Assembly: GCF_002135415.1 (NCBI RefSeq)
Contig: NZ_NEGJ01000012.1
Location: 1-64,000 of the forward strand
Reading direction: 5' to 3'
Source of the DNA: Acinetobacter sp. ANC 3832
GTDB taxonomy: Bacteria > Pseudomonadota > Gammaproteobacteria > Pseudomonadales > Moraxellaceae
Length of the DNA: 64,000 bases
The position numbers and the translations under genes were made by a program. This document shows, one piece after another, positions 7,801 to 15,621 of this stretch. The first letter of the stretch is position 1. Each line of letters opens with the position of its first letter. A model generated the notes under the pieces. It was not told the origin of the DNA and did no database searches. It saw only the letters and a program-made list of their open reading frames with translations.

Positions 7801-9931
7801 GTTTTTTCCAAATATTGCCTTCTGGGTCTTTGGTTTCGGTCAGATTGCCTGCTTCATCGTAGGCAAAGCGGATGATGCCACCATTCGGTTGTACGATTTT
7901 AATCAGTTGGTCTTGGTCATTATAGACTTGTTCGATTTCTAGTCCTGCAAAGTCAATTTGACGGGTGATGCGTTTTTGACTGTCACGGCTTAACCATTTT
8001 TCTCGTCCATCTGCAAGGCGAGTGCGGTAGGTAAAGCCATCGAGGTCAAAGTAGTAATAGGTCGGTACATCATAAGCATCATAAACAGCTACTTGACGTA
8101 GGCGTGGATGCCATTCTAAACGGGTTTTAAAGCTTCCATCATCTGCCCACTCTGCAACCGCTTTTGCCTTTGCTTCTGTGGAGTCATAACGGATGTTCTG
8201 CCCACGTCCTGTACGGTCGGTATAGCGTGTCAGTTGGTGGGTATCGTTATATTCATAACTACGCGTATGTCCATTCTGATCAATGGCTTGAATCAAGTTA
8301 CCTTGTAGATCATATTCATAGCGTGCGAGTGGCTCAGGCTGTTCGCCGACAAAGGCTGCGATGATCTTGGCATGTTCATTGAAGGCAAATTTAAGCTGAT
8401 GCTTGCCTCGTTTGAGTTGGAAATCAATTGCTTGTAAATAAGCAAATTGTTCAAACAACAAATAGCTTAAAACAACTTTTTCACTGGTCTTTTCATTGAA
8501 CTGTTGTATGAGATGATAGTGTTTTCCACCATTAAAACTATGGAAATGGAAATTCCATTCTGAACCAAAGTTCAGCATTAAATCACCTTGCTCATGTGGT
8601 GTAACACTAAAACCTTCGTATGGAACAATATAAGTTTCGTAGTTGATCGAGTCAGGCAGTTGATGTTTACGCCCATTGCTGTCAATAAATAAATAACCAT
8701 TTTGATTTTGTATGATTACATTGGAAAATGGCATCATCCAACGTGCGCCGATCATGCTGTGATCAAACTCATTCATTTGTGAATTGTATTGACGACTAAA
8801 GGCAAAACCAACTTTCGGTAGATAGAAGTCAGAATGATTGACGCGTTCTGCACCAATTGCATAGCTAATGCTATCTTTGGTTGAAGAGTCCGATTGTTTT
8901 AATGATGTACAAATGGGATCGTTTAAAGCATCTGGCTGTAAAGTCACAAACTCTAAAATATCACCATTCACATGCTGTTCGTGTTCACCCGTTTGGTTGA
9001 TCGGCACACTAGCACTGGCTTTTTTACCTTGTTTTTGGATCGCCTTCAGGGTTTCTTGAATCAACCACGCCAACGTATATTGAGTACCTGCATTGCCTTG
9101 TTGTTGAATCGCTGTGGCGAATAAGGCTAATGCAGTTGAGGCTTCGGTCTGTAATCGACTAAGTGATGCTTCTGGTATCTCTAGTTTAGGCATCATATTG
9201 GCTTGCGCAGGCACACCAATCAGGTCAATTAAAGGCTTTGCCCAATTACTAAATTGCTTGGCTGGATCACGTTTTTCTGCTGTTGCGCCTGCTGAACCCA
9301 TGCTCGGTAGAGCTACACCTAAGCTCACTGGTTTACTAAAGACCGTTAAAATTGAAGTACCAAGGGTCGTTGCACTCGATAACAAAGCAGGCAACTTAGC
9401 TTGGGTTTCTTTGAGGAATTTTTCTAAATCTCCTGCCATCTGCGCATTCAGATGCAAAGTCATGCGACGAATATCGGCTTCTTTGATTTTACCATCTTGC
9501 GGATATAAGCATTCGGCCATTAAGCCCAATATTGGGCGCAATGCCATACGTACATGAGCTTCAGCATTCGGTTCTAGAAATAAACCAATTAAGTTCATGC
9601 TAAGGAGTGCCGACTGCTGCACCCCAGCCTCAGCTTTTTTTTGTTCTGTTGCAAATAAAATTAGATCTAAAATACCACCTGATAAAGCAAAGATATTGGC
9701 AACCGTGGGTAGATTTGCACTGCCTTGAATCTGTTCAAGACGGGTATTGCCACATACTTTAAGATACTTTTGGATTTGATGCGCAATAAATTTATGATCT
9801 TCGGTATGCGTCACACTGGCAAGGTTAAACACTGCCAATTCAACAGCAGGTTTGCTTGGCGTTGTTTCCTTCGCCGTATTTTGTTCTGTGTTGGCGACTG
9901 TTGTTTGTTTGGACTGATCAATAAATGCCAT
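4802..9931 (-). CDS. rhs: T6SS Rhs/YD-repeat effector with unassigned C-terminal toxin
   Basis: A 1709-residue Rhs protein. Residues 1 to about 340 form an alanine/leucine-rich, probably helical N-terminal region with no PAAR motif that I can see. About 370-1420 is the YD-repeat shell (many YxxxGxL and YDxxGR units). The core ends with [20 protein letters not shown] and then IDVLGL (about 1423), where most Rhs proteins, including both orphan tips here, have DPxGL or a close variant. The toxin is residues 1424-1709: two AGNDVINGAQ repeats, a cysteine pair (LLCQSVGGC), then a glycine-rich part with SGSATTLTGAITINLYNGQ. No catalytic signature was recognised. The 80-bp gap after vgrG implies co-transcription and loading on that spike. 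The ATG is preceded by AAGG. Confidence 0.9.
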   Translation of the reverse strand: MAFIDQSKQTTVANTEQNTAKETTPSKPAVELAVFNLASVTHTEDHKFIAHQIQKYLKVCGNTRLEQIQGSANLPTVANIFALSGGILDLILFATEQKKAEAGVQQSALLSMNLIGLFLEPNAEAHVRMALRPILGLMAECLYPQDGKIKEADIRRMTLHLNAQMAGDLEKFLKETQAKLPALLSSATTLGTSILTVFSKPVSLGVALPSMGSAGATAEKRDPAKQFSNWAKPLIDLIGVPAQANMMPKLEIPEASLSRLQTEASTALALFATAIQQQGNAGTQYTLAWLIQETLKAIQKQGKKASASVPINQTGEHEQHVNGDILEFVTLQPDALNDPICTSLKQSDSSTKDSISYAIGAERVNHSDFYLPKVGFAFSRQYNSQMNEFDHSMIGARWMMPFSNVIIQNQNGYLFIDSNGRKHQLPDSINYETYIVPYEGFSVTPHEQGDLMLNFGSEWNFHFHSFNGGKHYHLIQQFNEKTSEKVVLSYLLFEQFAYLQAIDFQLKRGKHQLKFAFNEHAKIIAAFVGEQPEPLARYEYDLQGNLIQAIDQNGHTRSYEYNDTHQLTRYTDRTGRGQNIRYDSTEAKAKAVAEWADDGSFKTRLEWHPRLRQVAVYDAYDVPTYYYFDLDGFTYRTRLADGREKWLSRDSQKRITRQIDFAGLEIEQVYNDQDQLIKIVQPNGGIIRFAYDEAGNLTETKDPEGNIWKKQYDADGNVTKEINPLGHTTQYKYNNDNQIVEITDAKGGSKKIQYNDLGQMTSYSDCSGKESAWEYDDEGTLLAQASADAQQIQYLYSTQGKDKGQLQSIIYPDGLKERFEHDEEGRLLKHIDTQGLNTQYQYNTVGLLEKRIDANKHQVGYQWDKQGRIEKLINQNHAEYLFNYNHFGQLTHEQSFDGEEKHYSYMDNGQLLQIRQPNILTQFGYHQDGSIASKSYTHLQTRHTQTEEFEYNLNNQLSRATNKESQIDFYRNALGQLVREHQHYKIPQHPAVTAVLRYEYDELGNLSKTIRPDGQVQSNLTYGSGHIYGIAFNKQDIVAFQRDDLHRETARMLANGLIQTKNYNDVGLLSSQIIRPEQETANQLHQAERHYQYDNNYLLTQIDDSRLGKLNYQYDAIGRLTKSQSPHTHESFTFDPAGNLIDAIATQTSQIKNNLIQQYQGKTYKYDAQGNVIESTQAGKTLKLKWDNLNRLIQSDNNSQITDYGYDVFGRRLFKNNQKEKHLTLFGWDGDLMIWESQQNTQSNHTEQNQYTHKNYTKHYVYEPNSFVPLFQTGYTGFIKLIETPDYSRFQNEPYSIYKDPVWSTKTRKNKAELERVAFYHCDQVGTPQTLSNELGECIWEIKQDTWGTALEIKTINESNPFEQSNIRFQGQYYDHETGLHYNRYRYYEPFSARYVSKDPIGLFGGEHLFSYVRNPLKQIDVLGLSSNDGSKSNEWITQSEKDALIKPIKQAQNNITMAVVGSVVLANQIKQAGNDVINGAQIAGNDVINGAQVIGSNIKKGADFVYPYIKGGAKIFYDDAKELGKKAYQKTQGAVVLSVLLCQSVGGCRRPDYMVCSGSATTLTGAITINLYNGQTYLGKGLDSSPFVPSKKHNGVDNSQESIKKWSDVLGGSCSLGYIFNKTKGLSTGDATDSFLDGLGGGSGVTLRNVRVGVAQPLNAEAWNITAPRAIEIGLSTQKTGWDGGISVNEKSVNISNEYNEVKTKLSK
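5453..5515 (-). repeat. 33-bp direct repeat in the Rhs toxin
   Basis: A 30-bp sequence at 5453-5482 recurs identically at 5486-5515 (period 33 bp, frame-neutral). It encodes AGNDVINGAQ twice in the linker or helical start of the toxin. It is probably a recent in-frame duplication. Confidence 0.85.
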
Positions 9932-10011
9932 CTTGTTTAACCTTAATCTGTTCTAATTTTTTAATTAATTTAAAAATAAATCTAGCTACTTCAACAAATA
10001 CTATAAATGTC

Positions 10012-13000
10012 TTAGTCATCATCACTTTGAACAGCAGAAAAACTTCTGATGTTTCTCCCTGCTGTGAATGAGCCTGTTGGATTACTCGAACCCAATGCAC
10101 CCGCAAAGCCTGTTGGCGTAATAGCAGAACTAGCACCTGACAATAATCCACCCGTTTTTTGAGCAACCATTGCCGAAGCTTGGTCTTTAAAGAAATCAAT
10201 GCCATTGTCTTTGATTGCTTGGATGGATTGGCTAGGGTTCGCAATCAACTGCCCAACATTCATCATCTGCGAAGGGGATAAATTTAGGTTTAACGCCGAT
10301 GATACAGAACCCAATGCACTCGATGTGAATTGTTCTTTAAACTGACCGAGTGTTTGATTACCTAAGTCTTTGAGCGCATTTTTGCCTATATTTTTTAAAC
10401 TATCCCCATTCAATGAAAATAGATTGTCTTTCAGCTGAGAAGTCAGATTCTGTCCCAATGAATTCAGTGCATTTTGGGCAAATCCTGTCACACCACCAAC
10501 CACTTCTTGTGACCATGTATAGTCACGATTAAAGTGACTACCTTGCACCCATGAACTGCTTGGATCGGTTTCAAATTCCACTTTCGCAGGCCCAGGGGCA
10601 ATACCGTTCACTTGTGCAAAGCCATTGGCATTCAATTTACCTGAGACTTGTTTACCCAATGAATCGATGACTTTAAACCCAGTGTCTTTAAAGAAGTTCT
10701 GTCCACCATAACTTTTAAGCAAGTCTAGTGCGCCTTTCATTGGGCTCGATGCAGGCAGTTGTGCTGAAGCACTGGCACTCGCCCCACCTTGGAAAATATG
10801 TTGTCCTGCATTGACTTGGAATTTACCACCCGTCTTCGGAAAAATCCCTGAACCATTTAAAGTGATTTGTGAACTTGCGCCCGTGATCACAATTTCTTTT
10901 GGGCTACTGATGACAATTTTGTCATCAGTTGAAGAAATGGTAATGCCTTTTTTGGCTAAAACATCTAAAGCATCCGATTGCGCTTGGATTTCAATTTTGC
11001 TTTGTGCTGCAATCGCTTTAATACCACCTTGTGCTGCAAATAGGCTGACTTTTCCTAAAGCTTGTCCCAATAGATTTTTTTGAGTACTCAGGTTAATGCT
11101 ATCCCCAGCCACTTGGTTAATGATCCCTGTGGCAGAAAGATGGATATCTTCAGGCGTGCTTAAAGCAATACCATCGACTGCGTTGAGCACCATGATGGCT
11201 TTTTTAAACTTAGCAATATCTTTTTCGATTTCATTGGCAAATTGAGTCAGTTGCTCTAAAGACTCAATTTCATCGGTCTTTTGATTTTTGGCAATATCAC
11301 TTAAAGCTTTACTGTTGGTTTGGCTGCCTTCAAGTTGTTTCTTGGCAATTTCAGCATCAAGGTGTTCGCCTTTGGCTTGATCTTGTTTATAGGTGGAAAG
11401 CAATAACCCTTGCCCTGCACGTACTGCACCCCATTGGTCAGTACGTAGTTCAAAGCCTTCGCCACGGTCTTCACTGGTCTCTTTGTCTTTGGGATGACTG
11501 AGCTTTCCAAGATTGAGTTGGGTTGCCCCATGACTGCTTTGTAGTTGGGTACTGATTTGTCCAGTCGTGTCATCAAATCTGAGTTGTCCAAAGCCTTCGC
11601 CTTGGACTTCTTTTGATCGGATGCCTGCCAGTTTTTTGGTATCAGGCAGTTTGCCTTTGTTGTCGAATTTGGTGGGGTGTCGTTGTGCTTCGTGGATGCG
11701 TCCCACTACAAATGGTCGGTCGATGTTGCCATCAAAGAAGTCGATGACCACGATCTCACCAATTCGAGGTAAGAATCTTGCGCCATAGCCTTCGCCTGCC
11801 CAGGGTGTCAGTACATCCACCCAAGCTGAATCGGTGTCATTGTCGTTTGAGCCTGCTCCACCATCATGGCCATTGTCTTCATTTCGAGTGAAGAGGAAGC
11901 GGACTTTGATGCGACCCCATTCATCCACATGAATTTCTTCGCCTGATTGTCCGACCACTTTGGCACGCATCGGATGTGCGGTCGGTTTTTGGGTGAGCGG
12001 ATTGTATTCAGGAACGGTGGTAATATTGCGTCGTTGTAGTGTCAGGTGATTGGCTTGGCGTTCGTCTTTGTTATTGGTTTGAATTTGGGGTTGTTGCCAA
12101 TTGCTTTGTTGTAGTAATGCAGTGACTTGATCTGTCAGATCTTTGGGTAAGTTATTTTGGTTATAGAATGCTTTTGAGGTAATCAAAAATTCTTTGTCGG
12201 CACCTGAATGTTCATCTATTTCAGGGTGCTCGTTGAGTTGAAACCAGTAACCGACTTGTGCATCTCGTACTGTAGTTGTTGCAGTGAATTTTTTGGATTG
12301 TGAGTCGTAGTAGTTGCTTAAGTTTTCATTAAACTTTTCAATTTGGCTGTTGCCTGACTTGGTTGCACCATCCTCTCCGTTGAGGTCTTGTATCCATGCA
12401 GGACTGAAATGCCATGCTTGTTCTAAACCGAGACTGGCATTGTCTTGATTGTCACTGTGGCTATGTTTACTTTGGACTGAGCCTGCACCTTCTTCGGTTT
12501 CCAATGCATCGGCTTGCCAGCATTGGATATGGACTGAAGTTGGTTGTAGTGAGCGTTGTCCAATAAAGTTGGTCATTGAATCGGTTTGTTCTACGGCACT
12601 GCTACGATGGAAGCGAATGTTGCGTCGATCTAGGGCTTTGTATTGTGTATTGTCATCAATGAGGCGGAGTTTTTGTGCTTGGATTTGTTCGCTTGAACTA
12701 GAAACTTTCAGTTGTGCTTCATCGATTAAAGTGCTAATCCCTTCCGAGGCCAGCAATCTTTGAACAAAGTCTATATCTCGCTCATTATTCTGCATAATGA
12801 ATGGACGGATATCGTAGTCTTTGCTTAGTCCACTTTTATCCAAAGTCAGGCTTGAAGCAAACAAGGGACTTTTTTGTTGCCACTCGGAGAAGATCAGTTG
12901 GATCACATCAACGACAGATTTTGCCATGAATACACGACTGTTTCTGCGGTGTTTCCACAGTGCGGTTGGGTCTTCGACAGTAAGACGATAAATTGTAAGA

Positions 13001-13302
13001 GAGCCGTCACTAGCACCTATATCAGCTTTGGTGACGATGCCTGTAATTCGATTGAGTTCTGATTTATCGTTGACAATATCAATTGCTGTTTGTGCGCCAA
13101 TAAACTGCTTTAAAGGAATATTTGCTGATGTTGAAAGACAGATGAGTTGTAAATTTACCCCGACATTAAGCTCATGTGTTCCGTCAATTCGCTGAAGGAA
13201 CACTTGTTCGTTGAGCGAGCTATTTGAAAATTGGACATGAATAGCGCGTTTTTGTGCGGTAAGTCCAAGCGACTCTAATGCAGCGTAAATATTATTGGGC
13301 AT
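10012..13302 (-). CDS. vgrG: T6SS spike protein VgrG with long C-terminal extension
   Basis: A 1096-residue VgrG, the trimeric tip of the type VI needle. About residues 1-350 are the gp27-like base (FMAKSVVDVIQLIFSEW; NNERDIDFVQRLLASEG). About 435-530 is the gp5 OB fold (VDEWGRIKVRFLF; WAGEGYGARFLPRIGEIVVI; GNIDRPFVVGRI). The T6SS Vgr/DUF2345 needle region follows (WGAVRAGQGLLLST to about 870). The last 200 residues are a low-complexity extension, rich in LGSV/NLN/GG segments, ending in acidic QSDDD. I see no enzymatic motif there; it probably recruits the Rhs effector encoded 80 bp downstream. No separate adaptor gene (DUF1795/EagR or DUF4123) or PAAR gene lies between them. Confidence 0.93.
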   Translation of the reverse strand: MPNNIYAALESLGLTAQKRAIHVQFSNSSLNEQVFLQRIDGTHELNVGVNLQLICLSTSANIPLKQFIGAQTAIDIVNDKSELNRITGIVTKADIGASDGSLTIYRLTVEDPTALWKHRRNSRVFMAKSVVDVIQLIFSEWQQKSPLFASSLTLDKSGLSKDYDIRPFIMQNNERDIDFVQRLLASEGISTLIDEAQLKVSSSSEQIQAQKLRLIDDNTQYKALDRRNIRFHRSSAVEQTDSMTNFIGQRSLQPTSVHIQCWQADALETEEGAGSVQSKHSHSDNQDNASLGLEQAWHFSPAWIQDLNGEDGATKSGNSQIEKFNENLSNYYDSQSKKFTATTTVRDAQVGYWFQLNEHPEIDEHSGADKEFLITSKAFYNQNNLPKDLTDQVTALLQQSNWQQPQIQTNNKDERQANHLTLQRRNITTVPEYNPLTQKPTAHPMRAKVVGQSGEEIHVDEWGRIKVRFLFTRNEDNGHDGGAGSNDNDTDSAWVDVLTPWAGEGYGARFLPRIGEIVVIDFFDGNIDRPFVVGRIHEAQRHPTKFDNKGKLPDTKKLAGIRSKEVQGEGFGQLRFDDTTGQISTQLQSSHGATQLNLGKLSHPKDKETSEDRGEGFELRTDQWGAVRAGQGLLLSTYKQDQAKGEHLDAEIAKKQLEGSQTNSKALSDIAKNQKTDEIESLEQLTQFANEIEKDIAKFKKAIMVLNAVDGIALSTPEDIHLSATGIINQVAGDSINLSTQKNLLGQALGKVSLFAAQGGIKAIAAQSKIEIQAQSDALDVLAKKGITISSTDDKIVISSPKEIVITGASSQITLNGSGIFPKTGGKFQVNAGQHIFQGGASASASAQLPASSPMKGALDLLKSYGGQNFFKDTGFKVIDSLGKQVSGKLNANGFAQVNGIAPGPAKVEFETDPSSSWVQGSHFNRDYTWSQEVVGGVTGFAQNALNSLGQNLTSQLKDNLFSLNGDSLKNIGKNALKDLGNQTLGQFKEQFTSSALGSVSSALNLNLSPSQMMNVGQLIANPSQSIQAIKDNGIDFFKDQASAMVAQKTGGLLSGASSAITPTGFAGALGSSNPTGSFTAGRNIRSFSAVQSDDD

Positions 13303-13381
13303 TTGTTTTCTTTATTAATAATTCTAAATTTGTGATCTATTCTACAAAAAAATGTAAAATTCGTCCATAATTGTTTTTTAT

Positions 13382-14312
13382 TTAAGCGACACTTTGTGTC
13401 TCTTTTTTTTGCAGTTGTTTGAGTAGCTTTCGTCGATATTTAATCTGCGCTGAACTGATTTGAAACTTCTGTTGTAATTGGCTGATCTTTAAAGTTTTCA
13501 ATTCAATTGCGTGCTGTAATACCCATTGATCTAAACTGATCACTCTCACGACACCAATGGTTTCTTTGATCTTTAATCTACGTCGTAATGCTTTGCGTGC
13601 ATTATAGATTTCGTCACTAGAGGTATTGAGCTGTGTTGCAATCTGAATAATGGTCATTTCAGCATTTAAAATGGTATTGCGATGTTGGTAACGCCACGTC
13701 CATGTGTCACTCAAGTTTTTTAAATGTCTTTCGCTCATAGAAGGCAGATTCAACTCTGCACATGCCAATTCGTGAAATTTTCGAGCTGTATAGTCATCCG
13801 TATGTAAAATAGCGTTGAGTTCTCTAAAGCTTTTACATTGAGCAATTGCGACTTTATGCATTTGGTATGTTTTTTCTACAGCAAACTGGCTTTCGTGATG
13901 ACGTGTTGTTTTTCGTTTAATACCGACATCACTGATCAAATAGTTTGAATAGCTTTTGACTATACCTTTGTGTAAACCATATTTGTCCAGCAACATGAGA
14001 AAGCTTGAGTACAATATTTCATTTTGATGCTGAATGATCCAATCTCGATCTCGCCGATGAGTTATCTTACTTAGATTTAATTCTCGTCTGATTTTTGATG
14101 CTGTCGAACTTGAAATACCGAACTCATTAATCATCTCACGCCAAGAATAATACTTAAAAGCTTCAGCCAATTCAGAGCTAACAATCAGTGATTTTGAACC
14201 TTGTCGTGGTGAACCATAAAGCCAACCATATTGCAGGGTAATCTTGTCCGAAATCTTTCGTTCTTCATGTACATCCCAATCTTCACCTTGCCAGTCTTTT
14301 ATGGTTTGTATT
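13382..14312 (-). pseudogene. Repeated-HTH protein, copy 2, start removed by IS
   Basis: About 310 codons remain open, but the native ATG (present in copy 1) has been replaced by the IS end at 14,313. An in-frame TAG inside the IS blocks read-through, and the next plausible start is a TTG at 14,170. HTH-like segments are MINEFGISSSTASKIRREL (residues 13-31 from the TTG), TIIQIATQLNTSSDEIYNAR and ISQLQQKFQISSAQIKYRRK. Each follows a WxxxHxxxIL-type motif, so the protein looks like three repeats of one DNA-binding unit. It ends 79 bp before vgrG and may regulate that module (inference). I do not recognise the family. Confidence 0.6.
13987..14312 (-). repeat. 326-bp direct repeat with positions 1-326
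   Basis: It matches window positions 1-326 with an offset of 13,986 and one visible mismatch. The repeat covers the 5' half of the HTH gene and brackets the whole vgrG-rhs-orphan-tip block. Recombination between the copies would delete about 14 kb. Copy 1 may extend beyond the window edge, so the repeat could be longer. Confidence 0.9.
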
Positions 14313-15351
14313 GGCTTTGTTGCATAAACCTAACCTAGAAGGTTTATTCAGCCATATAATTTCAAAATGAATAAGCCTACCCCTAAAATCTATCGCACCA
14401 CCAATTGGGCATCGTATAACCGAGCGTTAATAAATAGAGGAAATATCACCATTTGGTTTGATCCAACGACTCAATGGTATGCTCAGCCACAAGGTAGGCA
14501 TGGGCGAAATCAAACCTATTCCGACACAGCAATTCAATGCTGTTTGATGATCAAATCTCTTTTTCGCCTTTCTTTGCGTATGGTTACCAGCTTTGTTCAA
14601 AGTCTGATTAAACTCTGTGGATTAGATTGGACAGCACCGGATTATTCCACACTTTGCAGACGACAAAAACAGATTGATATTGCGATCAGCTATCAAAAAA
14701 GTCATGAAGGACTACATCTATTGGTAGACTCAACTGGCCTTAAGTTTTTAGGCGAAGGTGAATGGAAACGCAAGAAACATCAGTCTGAATATCGTCGGCA
14801 ATGGCGTAAACTGCATATTGGTATAGATGCTAAAACCTTGCAAATACGAGCTGTACAGCTCACAACAAATAATGTCAGTGACTCACAAGTCTTGGGTGAT
14901 CTACTGAATCAAATCCCATCTGATGAACGCATTGATTCTGTCTATACCGATGGAGCATATGACACGAAATGGTGCAGACAAGTGATTTCAGATCGTCATG
15001 CACATCCCGTAATTCCTCCAAGAAAAAATGCAAGGCCATGAAAAGATAAGAAATTGGGATCTTTAGAGAGAAATGAATTATTAAAAACAGTCAAACGTCT
15101 AGGCAGAGCCGTTTGGAAAAAGTGGTCTGGTTATCATCGGCGAAGCTTGGTGGAAACCAAGATGCACTGCATCAAACTATTAGGCGATAAATTAACGGCA
15201 AGGTGCTTTCCTAGTCAGGTGAATGAAATTCATGCACGTGTAGCCGTGTTAAATAAATTCACGGAATTAGGTCGACCTCATACCCAAGTTGTCACTTGAA
15301 TGTGGGTAACTTAGGGAAGATCTATCTCTAAAGCCTTTATGCAACAAAGCC
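14313..15351 (+). mobile_element. IS5-family (IS903-group) insertion sequence, 1039 bp
   Basis: The element is bounded by inverted ends: GGCTTTGTTGCATAAA at the left, and TTTATGCAACAAAGCC at the right. The length, these ends and the transposase sequence fit the IS903 group of IS5, of which IS17-like elements are common in Acinetobacter. IS903-group elements normally make a 9-bp target duplication. Here the flanks (GTTTGTATT and GTTTTACTT) do not match, and genes on both sides are cut. This suggests an adjacent deletion or a recombination between two copies rather than a simple insertion. Confidence 0.9.
14367..15299 (+). pseudogene. IS903-group transposase interrupted by a stop codon
   Basis: The frame runs from ATG 14,367 (MNKPTPKIYRTTNWASYNRA) to a TGA at 15,039-15,041, then continues in the same frame as KDKKLGSLERNE to 15,299. 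In relatives this position is tryptophan (NAxPWK), so TGG has become TGA. DDE elements are visible: LLVDSTGLKF, VYTDGAYDTKWC, and, after the stop, SGYHRRSLVETKMHCIK with the catalytic glutamate. The stop lies before that last residue, so the truncated product should be inactive and the copy can move only with help in trans. Confidence 0.9.
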
Positions 15352-15598
15352 GTTTTACTTTGTAATCTTCTTTATATTCATACATCAGCATATTTGAAAC
15401 ATAGGCACCACCACCACCGAATCCACTAAAAGTTGAAATTTCTCCTTGTACTAAAACCTGCGTCACCCCTGTCATATTGTATAAAGCAAAATAATAGCCA
15501 CCTCGGTCATTGGCTTTTAAAAACTGTTGTAAATAATCTATTTCACCCTGCGTTAATTTCAATTGACCTGATGTCGTAATATTTGAATTGCTATTCAT
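15352..15598 (-). pseudogene. Probable effector N-terminus, 3' end removed by IS
   Basis: About 82 native codons (MNSNSNITTSGQLKLTQGEI to YKEDYKVK) are followed by 13 codons read from the IS. Features are a hydrophilic start, LTQGEIDYLQQFLKANDRGG, and a glycine-rich FSGFGGGGAYVSN. The downstream part that would show a function is missing. It lies 23 bp after a lipoprotein gene, on the strand of the T6SS module. By context it could be the start of a secreted effector with the upstream lipoprotein as partner, but I recognise no catalytic motif. Confidence 0.5.
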
Positions 15599-15621
15599 GT
15601 TTGATTCCTTTTTGATTTTGT

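Noticed and set aside
14304..15360. GTTTGTATT/GTTTTACTT as a 9-bp target duplication of the IS
   Set aside because: Only six of nine bases agree, so it is not a true duplication.
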